12,121 nucleotides of DNA from positions 1 to 12,121 of the forward strand of contig CAZKZS010000134.1 of the NCBI GenBank assembly GCA_964557285.1, written 5' to 3'. Positions 1-5,857 of this stretch are shown here, piece after piece; the stretch's first letter is position 1; the number at the start of each line of letters is the position of its first letter. This stretch comes from SB15 sp964557285. GTDB taxonomy: Bacteria; Chloroflexota; Anaerolineae; Aggregatilineales; J027. Position numbers and translations under genes: made by a program. Under the pieces are notes generated by a model. That model worked only from the letters and a program-made list of their open reading frames with translations. It ran no database searches and had not been told where the DNA came from.

Positions 1-2
1 AT

Positions 3-347
3 TACGATGTGCTGTGTTTTCTGGAACAGGTGCCGATTGACTACAAGTTGCAGCGTCTGAACACCAAAGCGCTGCTGCGGAAGGCCATGGAAAAAGATTT
101 ACCGCCGGAAATTCTGGCGCGTGGCAAAAAAGGCTTTAACATGCCCGTTGCACGCTGGCTAACGGGTGATTTACGCGAATGGGCGCATGATTTACTGAGT
201 TATGACCGCCTGAAAAAACAGGGGATTTTTAACCCGGAGGGGGTACAAAAGCTCCTGCGCGACCATATGCAGCAAAAACGCGACGCCCGCAAGCAGTTGT
301 GGACGCTGCTTATCTTCCAAATGTGGGTTGACCACTGGTTTTCTTAA
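3..347 (+). CDS. asnB: Asparagine synthase (glutamine-hydrolysing), C-terminal fragment
   Basis: This is the last 114 residues of an AsnB-type asparagine synthetase; the reading frame is open to the left edge, so the start lies outside the window. In this family the C-terminal synthetase domain activates aspartate with ATP and accepts ammonia from the N-terminal glutaminase domain. What is visible is the conserved end of that domain: the block LNTKALLRKAMEKDLPPEIL, then the GKKGFNMPVARWL loop (family pattern KGFxxPxxxWL), a 'LxxxGIFNPEGVQKLLRDH' helix, and a closing LWTLLIFQMWVDHW helix. The full protein is usually about 600 residues. The next gene starts 10 bases after the stop, so the two are probably co-transcribed. 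AsnB homologues beside glycosyltransferases often belong to polysaccharide or glycoconjugate clusters, acting as amidotransferases on a sugar or other carboxylate, so a free-asparagine role is not assured. The family call is firm; the substrate is not. Confidence 0.9.
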   Translation, partial: YDVLCFLEQVPIDYKLQRLNTKALLRKAMEKDLPPEILARGKKGFNMPVARWLTGDLREWAHDLLSYDRLKKQGIFNPEGVQKLLRDHMQQKRDARKQLWTLLIFQMWVDHWFS

Positions 348-357
348 CGGATAAAAA

Positions 358-1278
358 ATGTGTGATATTTCTGTAATTGTTCTTTGCCCTGATCATTCGC
401 TGCCCTTCATCGAACGCTGTGATACGGAACTTAGCACGGTGCTGACCTCACTTGGTACAGAGACTGAAATTGTGTACGTGGTCAGTGGAAATTCGGATGA
501 AACCCTGTACCAGCTTCGCGCCCGAACCGGAGCAATCAAACGGCGAATCGTGGTGCTGCGGCGATATACCAGCATCAGCGCGGCATTTGCGGCGGGGGTA
601 CAGCACAGCCGGGGACGTTTTATTCTGACGATCGACCCCGAACTGACTGTTGACCCGATTGAAATCACCCGCGTGGTGGATGAAATCGCCCAGGGTTACG
701 ACGTGGTATTGGGGTGGCGGCAGCGCCAGCATTTGCCTGTCGTCGTGCAGTGGCGTTCGCGGCTGATTAACGCCATCACCTCCGCCATTACCGGAGTCTG
801 GCTGCACGATTATGGCACACCGCTTCGGATTTTCCGCCGCGAAATTATCCAGCACATTCCCGCACACGGCAATTTATATTCCTTTGCGCCGGTCTTTGCT
901 CATCTGGCGGGCGGCAGACTCAACGAAATTGAGGTTATTTATCGCCCCGATTATTATATCCGTCCCGAATACACTGCCGACGGTTATTTATCTTCCGCGC
1001 TGGATGTGCTGACCGTCTGGTTTTTGAGCCGCCACGCTTATCATCCTCTGGGAATCTTCGGGCGTATCGGGCTGCTTTGTATGGGACTGGCCGGACTGCT
1101 GCTGGGCATCGGACTCAACCGCCGCAGTTCGTCATGGCTGGCGATGTCCGGCGTATCGTTCAGCACCGGACTTCAGGTTTTTTTGCTGGGGCTAAACGCG
1201 GAAATGATTCAAAATCATTTTTACAACCGGACTCAGGAACTGGCGCAGCCCGTCCTTGAGGTGATTGAATTAGTGTAG
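358..1278 (+). CDS. Family 2 glycosyltransferase with C-terminal membrane helices
   Basis: A 306-residue protein resembling polyprenyl-phosphate glycosyltransferases (GtrB/ArnC/dolichol-phosphate-mannose synthase group), which move a sugar from a nucleotide donor to a lipid phosphate at the inner membrane face. The GT-A fold begins at residue 3 (ISVIVLCP). The metal-binding acidic motif is D93-P-E95 in LTIDPEL, where DxD is usual. The block LHDYGTPLRIFRREI (150-163) matches the D-Y-G-x-x-x-R-x-x-R motif of this group. Two hydrophobic helices follow at about 231-253 and 259-279, as in GtrB-like enzymes. There is little Shine-Dalgarno sequence upstream; the 10-base gap after the asparagine synthase stop suggests translational coupling. 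The donor sugar cannot be read from sequence. Oddity: the TAG stop at 1276-1278 lies inside a GTAGGG-type palindromic repeat, so the C-terminus may have been set by repeat insertion. Confidence 0.85.
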   Translation: MCDISVIVLCPDHSLPFIERCDTELSTVLTSLGTETEIVYVVSGNSDETLYQLRARTGAIKRRIVVLRRYTSISAAFAAGVQHSRGRFILTIDPELTVDPIEITRVVDEIAQGYDVVLGWRQRQHLPVVVQWRSRLINAITSAITGVWLHDYGTPLRIFRREIIQHIPAHGNLYSFAPVFAHLAGGRLNEIEVIYRPDYYIRPEYTADGYLSSALDVLTVWFLSRHAYHPLGIFGRIGLLCMGLAGLLLGIGLNRRSSSWLAMSGVSFSTGLQVFLLGLNAEMIQNHFYNRTQELAQPVLEVIELV

Positions 1279-1303
1279 GGGGGAGGACGTTCCCGCCCCC
1301 TAC
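1275..1303. repeat. Imperfect palindrome GTAGGGGG…CCCCCTAC
   Basis: The outer arms GTAGGGGG (1275-1282) and CCCCCTAC (1296-1303) are perfectly complementary. After two mismatched positions three more pairs form around a CGT loop. It contains the stop codon of the glycosyltransferase and lies between convergent genes. It could fold in RNA of either strand and act as a two-way terminator, though no U-run follows. It shares its GTAGGG/CCCTAC ends with the repeats near 5803, 5848 and 12090. Confidence 0.75.
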
Positions 1304-1308
1304 GGAAA

Positions 1309-1350
1309 GGGCAGGAATCGCTTACTACGTTCGCTTGTCCCTGCCCCTAC
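1309..1350 (+). repeat. 42-base interspersed repeat, copy 1
   Basis: Begins GGGCAGGAATCGC and ends CCCTGCCCCTAC. A second copy in the same orientation lies at 12049-12090, identical at 37 of 42 positions by direct count. The ends GGGCAGG and CCTGCCC are inverted, so the element forms a stem with a loop of about 25 bases. It sits directly beside the palindrome at 1275-1303 and 10 bases before the stop codon of the vWA gene. Noncoding and conserved at two unrelated sites, it is probably a family of dispersed hairpin elements. Confidence 0.8.
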
Positions 1351-1360
1351 AAATAATCTA

Positions 1361-3667
1361 TTAACGTGGCGGTGGCTGCTGCTCCCGACGGCGGCGGAAG
1401 AAGAAATACAGCAGTGCCAGGAGCAGCACAATCCCAATCCCGATAAACGGTAGATAGGCCCCCAAATCTTGCTCATCCCCTTCCCCTTCCACGTCAATAT
1501 TCACCGCAGGCGGCGACGTTGGGCGTAACGTCGGGCTAACCACTACTTCCGGTGTATCGGTAGCGGTTGGCTCTGTCGTGTCGGTGGGTTCAGGCGTGTC
1601 GGTATCCGTCGGCTCTGGCGTGTCCGTGTCGGTAGGGGTGCGAGTCGGCGTATCCGTCGGTTCGGGTGTATCGGTTGGCGTCCGGCTGGGGGTATCGGTA
1701 GGTTCGGGCGTGTCGGTAGGGGTGCGGGTTGGCGTATCCGTGTCAGTAGGTTCAGGCGTGTCCGTGGACGTCCGGCTGGGGGTATCCGTGGGCTGTGGTG
1801 TATCGGTTGCGGTAGGGGTACGTGTCAACGTGTCCGTCGGTTCGGGCGTATTACTTGGACGGCGAGTCGGCGTATCGGTAGGCACAACCACCGCTTCCAC
1901 TTCTGTAGGGGTATCCGTAGGCGTTTCACTTGGCGGCAGCGGAGTCACGGTAGGCGGAATCGGGGTGTCCGTCGGCAGCGGAGTCTCACTGGGCGGAACA
2001 GCCGTTGCTGTGGGTTCAGTGGTGTCGGTTGGTACGGGTGTAAAAGTGGCTGTATCCGTGGGAGTCGGGGTATCGGTAGCGGTTTCTGTGGGGGACGGTG
2101 TTTCCGTCGGCGTGGAGGTATCGGTAGGAGTGGGCGTAGGGGTATGGGTGGGCGTGTTGGTTGGTGTGGGCGATGGGGTGATAAATAGCTGTTCATCTAC
2201 GGTAAATTCTCGGCTCACTGTCGTCGTACCACTGGCATCCACCACATCCACGCTCAGGGTATGCGCCCCCGGCCCAATCGCCAGAATATCCAGGGTCGCT
2301 TCATAGGGAGCGTCCGTGGGGGCAGCCACAGGTGTACCGTCTATGCTGTAGGTTACGGACTCAAACGGCGTCTGCTGCTGAGTCACATTGATGCCCACCT
2401 CTACCGTCGGTAGCGATACCATCTCCTCAGGCAGGCCAGTAATTTCAAATACTGGCGGCAGGGCGACCACTTCAAAATCGAGCGCAAATTCGCGGCTGCC
2501 GCCCGCCTGGTCGCTGACCGTCGTGGTGATGGTATGCGTTTCCCCTGGCGCTAATAGATACGGGTCAATCACAAAGTCAAAAGTGACGGTATTGGTTGCA
2601 GGGTCAGCCGTGACATTGGCCGCAGGATCAAAAATCACTCCTTCAGCAGCCGATGCGGAATATTCATTCAGCCCTCGTTCGGCGCTGCTGGTAATTTGTA
2701 CGGTGGTGACTTCGCTAATCGGGCCTTCCGGCAGCCCCGTGACCGCAAACTGTGGATACAAATCGGGGGTGGTATAGGTGGTTGTTGCAGTGCTGCCCGC
2801 CGCATCCACCTGAATCTGATGTTCTGCCCCATCCGGCTCAAGGGCGGGTTCAATCGTGATGATATACTGGGTTCTCAAATAATTTGCCAGAAAATCATAA
2901 ATGGCAACCAGTTCTTCCGAATTGGGGGTCTGGTAAAACTGGCCGCGTGTCTGGGCCGCCATTTCTTCCAGATAACGCGGGTCAATCCCATAGCCCAATC
3001 CAATCGTGTAAAACGTAATATTATTTTCGCTGGCAAGCGTTGGGCCGGCTTCCGGTGGGTTGGTGCTGATTTTTCCGTACTCGTTGCCATCGGTCAAAAA
3101 CACCACAAATCGGCGAGTGTTGTTGGCCTGCAATGCTACCTCCGCGCCGAACGCGCTGGCATCATATAGGGCGGTACGACCATCGGCGGTCAGACCGTTA
3201 ATGGCATTTCGGGCGGCCTCAAAATCGGAGGTAAATTCTTGAGCCACTCGCACCGTTGAGTCAAAATCCACAATGGCAACTTCATCCACCGGAGCAAGCT
3301 GGTCAACAAAAGCAATGGCCGCTTCTTTGGCATTTGCCATGGGTCTGCCAAGCATACTTTCACTGGAATCAATCACCAGCACCACCGAAATCGGCAGATT
3401 CCGGTCACGAATATTTTCCACTGAAACAATAGTGACGTTTTGACCGTCCACCAGCGTGGTAAAATCGTCCTGTGTGAGGTCTAATAGCGGAATGGTATCT
3501 TCTTCAAGGACACTCACCAGCAGCTTTAAGCGAGGGAATTCGCTGTCATCAATCGATCCAATTTCAACTTTGGCAGGTGGGTTGCTCGTTTCCTGTGCCT
3601 GCGTATAAAGTAGAAAGCTGAAAGGCAAAGTCAAAAGGGCAAGTATAAAAAATGACTTTTTAAGCAT
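1361..3667 (-). CDS. Secreted vWA-domain protein with Thr/Pro stalk and C-terminal membrane anchor
   Basis: A 768-residue surface protein. I chose the ATG at 3667 because GGGGAA lies just upstream and a signal peptide follows (MLKK, hydrophobic stretch, likely cleavage after TQA24); the frame continues upstream to another ATG at 3742, but that extension would overlap the divergent gene. The vWA domain spans about 92-270 with a full metal-ion-dependent adhesion site: D100-x-S102-x-S104 in VLVIDSSESM, T165 in GRTALYD and D193 in FLTDGNE. Such domains bind protein ligands through a metal ion. Residues 290-490 look like two or three beta-sandwich (Ig/cadherin-like) modules ending ...GPGAHTLSVDV. 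A low-complexity Thr/Pro tract (about 497-720) forms a stalk, followed by a hydrophobic helix (about 738-757) and RRRREQ, a stop-transfer tail. Likely orientation: domains outside, tail inside. The ligand is unknown; it may work in adhesion or as a scaffold. Confidence 0.88.
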   Translation of the reverse strand: MLKKSFFILALLTLPFSFLLYTQAQETSNPPAKVEIGSIDDSEFPRLKLLVSVLEEDTIPLLDLTQDDFTTLVDGQNVTIVSVENIRDRNLPISVVLVIDSSESMLGRPMANAKEAAIAFVDQLAPVDEVAIVDFDSTVRVAQEFTSDFEAARNAINGLTADGRTALYDASAFGAEVALQANNTRRFVVFLTDGNEYGKISTNPPEAGPTLASENNITFYTIGLGYGIDPRYLEEMAAQTRGQFYQTPNSEELVAIYDFLANYLRTQYIITIEPALEPDGAEHQIQVDAAGSTATTTYTTPDLYPQFAVTGLPEGPISEVTTVQITSSAERGLNEYSASAAEGVIFDPAANVTADPATNTVTFDFVIDPYLLAPGETHTITTTVSDQAGGSREFALDFEVVALPPVFEITGLPEEMVSLPTVEVGINVTQQQTPFESVTYSIDGTPVAAPTDAPYEATLDILAIGPGAHTLSVDVVDASGTTTVSREFTVDEQLFITPSPTPTNTPTHTPTPTPTDTSTPTETPSPTETATDTPTPTDTATFTPVPTDTTEPTATAVPPSETPLPTDTPIPPTVTPLPPSETPTDTPTEVEAVVVPTDTPTRRPSNTPEPTDTLTRTPTATDTPQPTDTPSRTSTDTPEPTDTDTPTRTPTDTPEPTDTPSRTPTDTPEPTDTPTRTPTDTDTPEPTDTDTPEPTDTTEPTATDTPEVVVSPTLRPTSPPAVNIDVEGEGDEQDLGAYLPFIGIGIVLLLALLYFFFRRRREQQPPPR
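1510..2180 (-). repeat. Low-complexity tandem repeat coding for the Thr/Pro stalk
   Basis: The DNA consists of many imperfect copies of short units related to GGCGTGTCGGTAGGGGT (plus strand), read on the minus strand as PTDTPEPTDTPSRTPTDTP-like peptides. Longer periods of roughly 14-15 codons are visible where PEPTDTP alternates with RTPTDTP. Repeats like this expand and contract by slippage, so stalk length probably varies between strains. Because the units avoid stops in other frames, they also create a long open frame on the opposite strand (1578-2306), which I do not regard as a gene. Confidence 0.8.
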
Positions 3668-3699
3668 CACGTTTCCCCGAATTCGGTTTTTGTGGAAAT

Positions 3700-3727
3700 A
3701 TTCTAACGCGCAAATGATAAATTTCAC
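3700..3727 (-). promoter_or_regulatory. Candidate sigma-70-type promoter of the vWA gene
   Basis: On the minus strand TAGAAT (3705-3700, five of six positions of TATAAT) is preceded after 16 bases by GTGAAA (3727-3722, four of six of TTGACA). Transcription would start about 25-30 bases before the ATG at 3667, leaving room for the ribosome site. The elements lie inside the 5' end of the divergent methyltransferase gene. A 10-base palindrome CCGAATTCGG (3677-3686) falls in the resulting leader. Confidence 0.4.
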
Positions 3728-4400
3728 GAAAAAAGACAGCAAATTACGCTGGCAAAATGCCTATAACCAGCAGCAAAACCCCGACTCTCTGGAAGGGGGA
3801 CTCCGGCAGTTTAACGGCTACCGTCATCCCCGCACCTACGCCCTGCTGAAATCCAGCATCCAGAAGGCAACTCACCACTGGCACAATTTTGATGTGCTGG
3901 ATGCGGGCTGCGGAAGCGGCGATACAGGCCGTTTTTTAACCGCTAAAAATCGTGTGACTGGACTCGATTTTTCCCATCAGATGTTAAAACATGCCGTTTA
4001 TCCCCGCGTGCTGCTGGCCGATGTGGAGCAGATGCCCCTCAAAAGCCAGTCATTTGATGGGGTGCTGGCGGTGGGGGTGTGGCAGTGTCTGAGGCCGGAG
4101 ACTCCTTTTTTGCAGGAAGTGGCGCGGGTGCTGCGTCCGAACGGGGAAGCGGTGTTCGGCTGGATTCTCAACCGGGACTATCTGCTGTATCGTAAAGGGG
4201 TGACTTTCCGGCTTGACCCCAATGTGCAGCTCTCATTGCTCACCCGCCAGAATATTTCCCTGCTGCTGAACAGGGCGGGTTTGCAGGTGGTGGAATTCTA
4301 CGCGGTGCTGTTCCCGCTTGGCGTGTGGAAATTACGCGGGCTGAGTCCGCTGATTCCCGCTTATACAGTACGGTGCAAACGGATGGAAGGGAAACGATGA
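3714..4400 (+). CDS. Class I SAM-dependent methyltransferase (Methyltransf_11-like)
   Basis: A 228-residue methyltransferase of the UbiE/Methyltransf_11 type. Motif I is VLDAGCGSGDTG (61-72), the SAM-binding glycine loop. The acidic end of strand 2 is D85 in VTGLDFS. 'ADVEQMPLKSQSFDGVLAV' is the motif II/III region, and RVLRPNGEAVFGW the next strand. The C-terminal third (RNISLLLNRAGLQVVEF) fits the usual lid. It is probably cytoplasmic; the acceptor is unknown. I prefer the ATG at 3714, but the frame is open upstream with a TTG at 3690 that would add eight residues. The divergent vWA gene starts only 46 bases away, so promoters overlap. Its TGA overlaps the ATG of the hydrolase (ATGA at 4397-4400), showing translational coupling; the two products probably serve one process. 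Confidence 0.85.
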   Translation: MINFTKKDSKLRWQNAYNQQQNPDSLEGGLRQFNGYRHPRTYALLKSSIQKATHHWHNFDVLDAGCGSGDTGRFLTAKNRVTGLDFSHQMLKHAVYPRVLLADVEQMPLKSQSFDGVLAVGVWQCLRPETPFLQEVARVLRPNGEAVFGWILNRDYLLYRKGVTFRLDPNVQLSLLTRQNISLLLNRAGLQVVEFYAVLFPLGVWKLRGLSPLIPAYTVRCKRMEGKR

Positions 4401-5338
4401 GCCGATTTTTTTATATGATTTTCCTGCTGATTTTGCCCCTCTCCGTGTACGGGGTTCAAACCCCTTCCTATGACGACCTCACGATCACCGCCCTGCGCGA
4501 ACGGACGTATGGCGGCGGCCAGATTCAAATTCGGGAAGTGCTGGCCTCCAACAGCCGTTTTACCCGCTACCTGATTTCTTATCCCAGTGACGGCCTGACG
4601 ATTTACGGCTTTATGAATGTTCCCACCGGAAAAGGGCCCTTTCCCGTCATTATCGCCATTCATGGCTACGTTGACCCTCTGGCCTACAGCACACTGGATT
4701 ACACCACCCGTTACGCGGACGCGCTGGCACAGGCGGGGTATCTGGTGCTGCATCCCAATCTGCGCGACTACTTCCCCTCTGACCCGGATAATACGGAAGG
4801 GCTGTTCCGCGTTTCCTATTCGATAGACATCTTAAATTTGATAGCCCTGATTCAAGAAATGGGTGGGCAGCCAGGCATTTTAGAACAGGCCGACCCGCAG
4901 CACATCGGGTTATGGGGTCACAGCATGGGCGGCGGAATCTCGCTTCGGGTGCTGACCGTGACTCAGGCAATTGACGCGGCGGTGTTATACGGGTCCATGA
5001 GTGGTAACGAGCAGAAAAATTACGAAAAAGTGCAGGAATGGTCGGGCGGCGAAGTGGGCATGAAAGAACTCAGCACCCCTCCTGAAATTCTGGTCAACAT
5101 TTCCCCGATTTATCATCTGGACTGGACACAAACCCCCGTGAGCGTGCATCACGGGTTAAACGATGAATCTGTACCTTATGACTGGTCCGTGGAACTCTGC
5201 AACGAGTTATTTTTGCTTGGCAAAAACTTCGAGTGTTATTTTTATGAGGGACAGCCGCATACCTTTTCCGGTGAAAGTGACCGCCTGTTTATGGAACGTA
5301 TTATTGCCTTTTATGATACCTATTTAAAAGGCGGCTAA
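4397..5338 (+). CDS. Exported alpha/beta hydrolase (dienelactone hydrolase / S9 peptidase-like)
   Basis: A 313-residue alpha/beta-hydrolase. The frame extends upstream to 4325, but I chose the ATG at 4397: it has GGAAGGG a few bases before it, overlaps the methyltransferase stop and begins a signal peptide (MSRFFYMIFLLILPLSVYG). The mature part has IIAIHGY (oxyanion strand), the nucleophile elbow GHSMGG with S176, the acid D256 in GLNDESVP, and H288 in GQPHTF, so the Ser-Asp-His triad is complete in the usual order. The early block YPSDGLTIYGFMNVP resembles the start of the prolyl oligopeptidase (S9) catalytic domain and BAAT/dienelactone-type esterases. It lacks the S9 propeller, so a small ester, thioester or acyl-peptide substrate is plausible. 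It would act outside the cytoplasmic membrane. Its TAA overlaps the TAG of the convergent membrane-protein gene by two bases. Confidence 0.86.
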   Translation: MSRFFYMIFLLILPLSVYGVQTPSYDDLTITALRERTYGGGQIQIREVLASNSRFTRYLISYPSDGLTIYGFMNVPTGKGPFPVIIAIHGYVDPLAYSTLDYTTRYADALAQAGYLVLHPNLRDYFPSDPDNTEGLFRVSYSIDILNLIALIQEMGGQPGILEQADPQHIGLWGHSMGGGISLRVLTVTQAIDAAVLYGSMSGNEQKNYEKVQEWSGGEVGMKELSTPPEILVNISPIYHLDWTQTPVSVHHGLNDESVPYDWSVELCNELFLLGKNFECYFYEGQPHTFSGESDRLFMERIIAFYDTYLKGG

Positions 5339-5679
5339 TACTTTCTGAGCAGCATGTCCATTGAAAGCTCGCCATCGGCATTGGAGTCCAGATTATTCAG
5401 CAACCGTGCCTTGAGTTGGGCTTTTTCTCTCTCGTCCATCAGTTGAAGTAAAAGCTGCACACGGGCGTCGGAGTCGCGTTTGGTTTTTTCCGCTTCGGGT
5501 GTTTCCTCCTCTGACCCAAAAATCCAGACGGACGCCGTAGACGCCAGCGCCACCAGCATCAACAAAATTACGGCAACGGTTGCATCATAGGGCGGGTTGC
5601 CAAAAGCGGTGATTTTTTCCATGATTAAAAACAGCATTAGCCAGATGAACCCTGTCGCCAGCACCCGTTTATCCCGCAT
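5335..5679 (-). CDS. Small two-helix membrane protein of unknown function
   Basis: A 114-residue protein I cannot assign to a family. Two hydrophobic helices are visible at about 7-24 and 33-54, joined by a short EKITAFGNPPYD turn. A charged tail follows (SEEETPEAEKTKRDSD), then a helix LLLQLMDEREKAQLKARLLN that could be a coiled coil. The last part, D98-S-N-A-D-G-E-L-S-M-D108, resembles a calcium-binding EF-hand/dockerin loop (D-x-N-x-D-G), but the closing acidic residue is one place early and only one loop exists. The start is well supported: GGGAG lies nine bases before the ATG at 5679. It is 174 bases downstream of the kinase gene on the same strand, separated from it by a palindromic repeat, so it is probably transcribed alone. 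It meets the hydrolase gene tail to tail. Confidence 0.72.
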   Translation of the reverse strand: MRDKRVLATGFIWLMLFLIMEKITAFGNPPYDATVAVILLMLVALASTASVWIFGSEEETPEAEKTKRDSDARVQLLLQLMDEREKAQLKARLLNNLDSNADGELSMDMLLRKY

Positions 5680-5853
5680 TTTAATTTTCTCCCAAAAAAT
5701 GAAACCAACATCTTTCTATGGTACGCATTTGCTTTGAAAAAGTTGCAAAAAGTCGGCTAGAGGGCGGGTCACGCTGCGCTTAAGACCACACCCCTACCCA
5801 GCGTAGGGACACGGCAGTGCCGTGTCCCTACTTATGGATGGACGATTCCCGCC
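5680..5853. other. Intergenic region upstream of the small membrane-protein gene
   Basis: Apart from the nested palindrome at 5761-5857, this 174-base gap contains only the ribosome site of the 114-residue protein (GGGAG) and AT-rich sequence at about 5680-5755 suited to a minus-strand promoter. I see no strong paired -35/-10 boxes and no open frame worth calling. Confidence 0.5.
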
Positions 5854-5857
5854 CTAC
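5761..5857. repeat. Nested palindromic intergenic element
   Basis: The outer arms AGGGCGGG (5761-5768) and CCCGCCCT (5848-5855) are inverted. Inside is a perfect palindrome with 14-base arms, GTAGGGACACGGCA (5803-5816) and TGCCGTGTCCCTAC (5818-5831), around one base. A further CCCTAC (5792-5797) could pair with GTAGGG (5803-5808) as an alternative fold. Its minus-strand start GTAGGGCGGG supplies the TAG stop of the kinase gene (5856-5854). From memory, near-identical palindromes are dispersed in some cyanobacterial and Chloroflexota genomes, so I read it as a mobile or selfish hairpin family, possibly also ending transcription. Confidence 0.78.

Noticed and set aside
1510..2180. Regular short repeats resembling a CRISPR array
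   Set aside because: Units are about 9-45 bases, contiguous without unique spacers, and in frame with a coding stalk.
1578..2306. Long plus-strand open frame (242 codons) of Val/Gly/Ser repeats
   Set aside because: It is the antisense of the Thr/Pro stalk repeat; stop-free only because the repeat unit lacks stops in this frame. No ribosome site or domain, and the minus-strand vWA gene explains the DNA fully.
3677..3686. 10-base palindrome CCGAATTCGG as an operator
   Set aside because: Single copy, short, and within a 46-base divergent gap; chance occurrence cannot be excluded.
3668..3742. N-terminal extension of the vWA protein from an ATG at 3742
   Set aside because: It would bury the signal peptide, lacks a ribosome site and overlaps the divergent gene; the ATG at 3667 has GGGGAA and a proper signal sequence.
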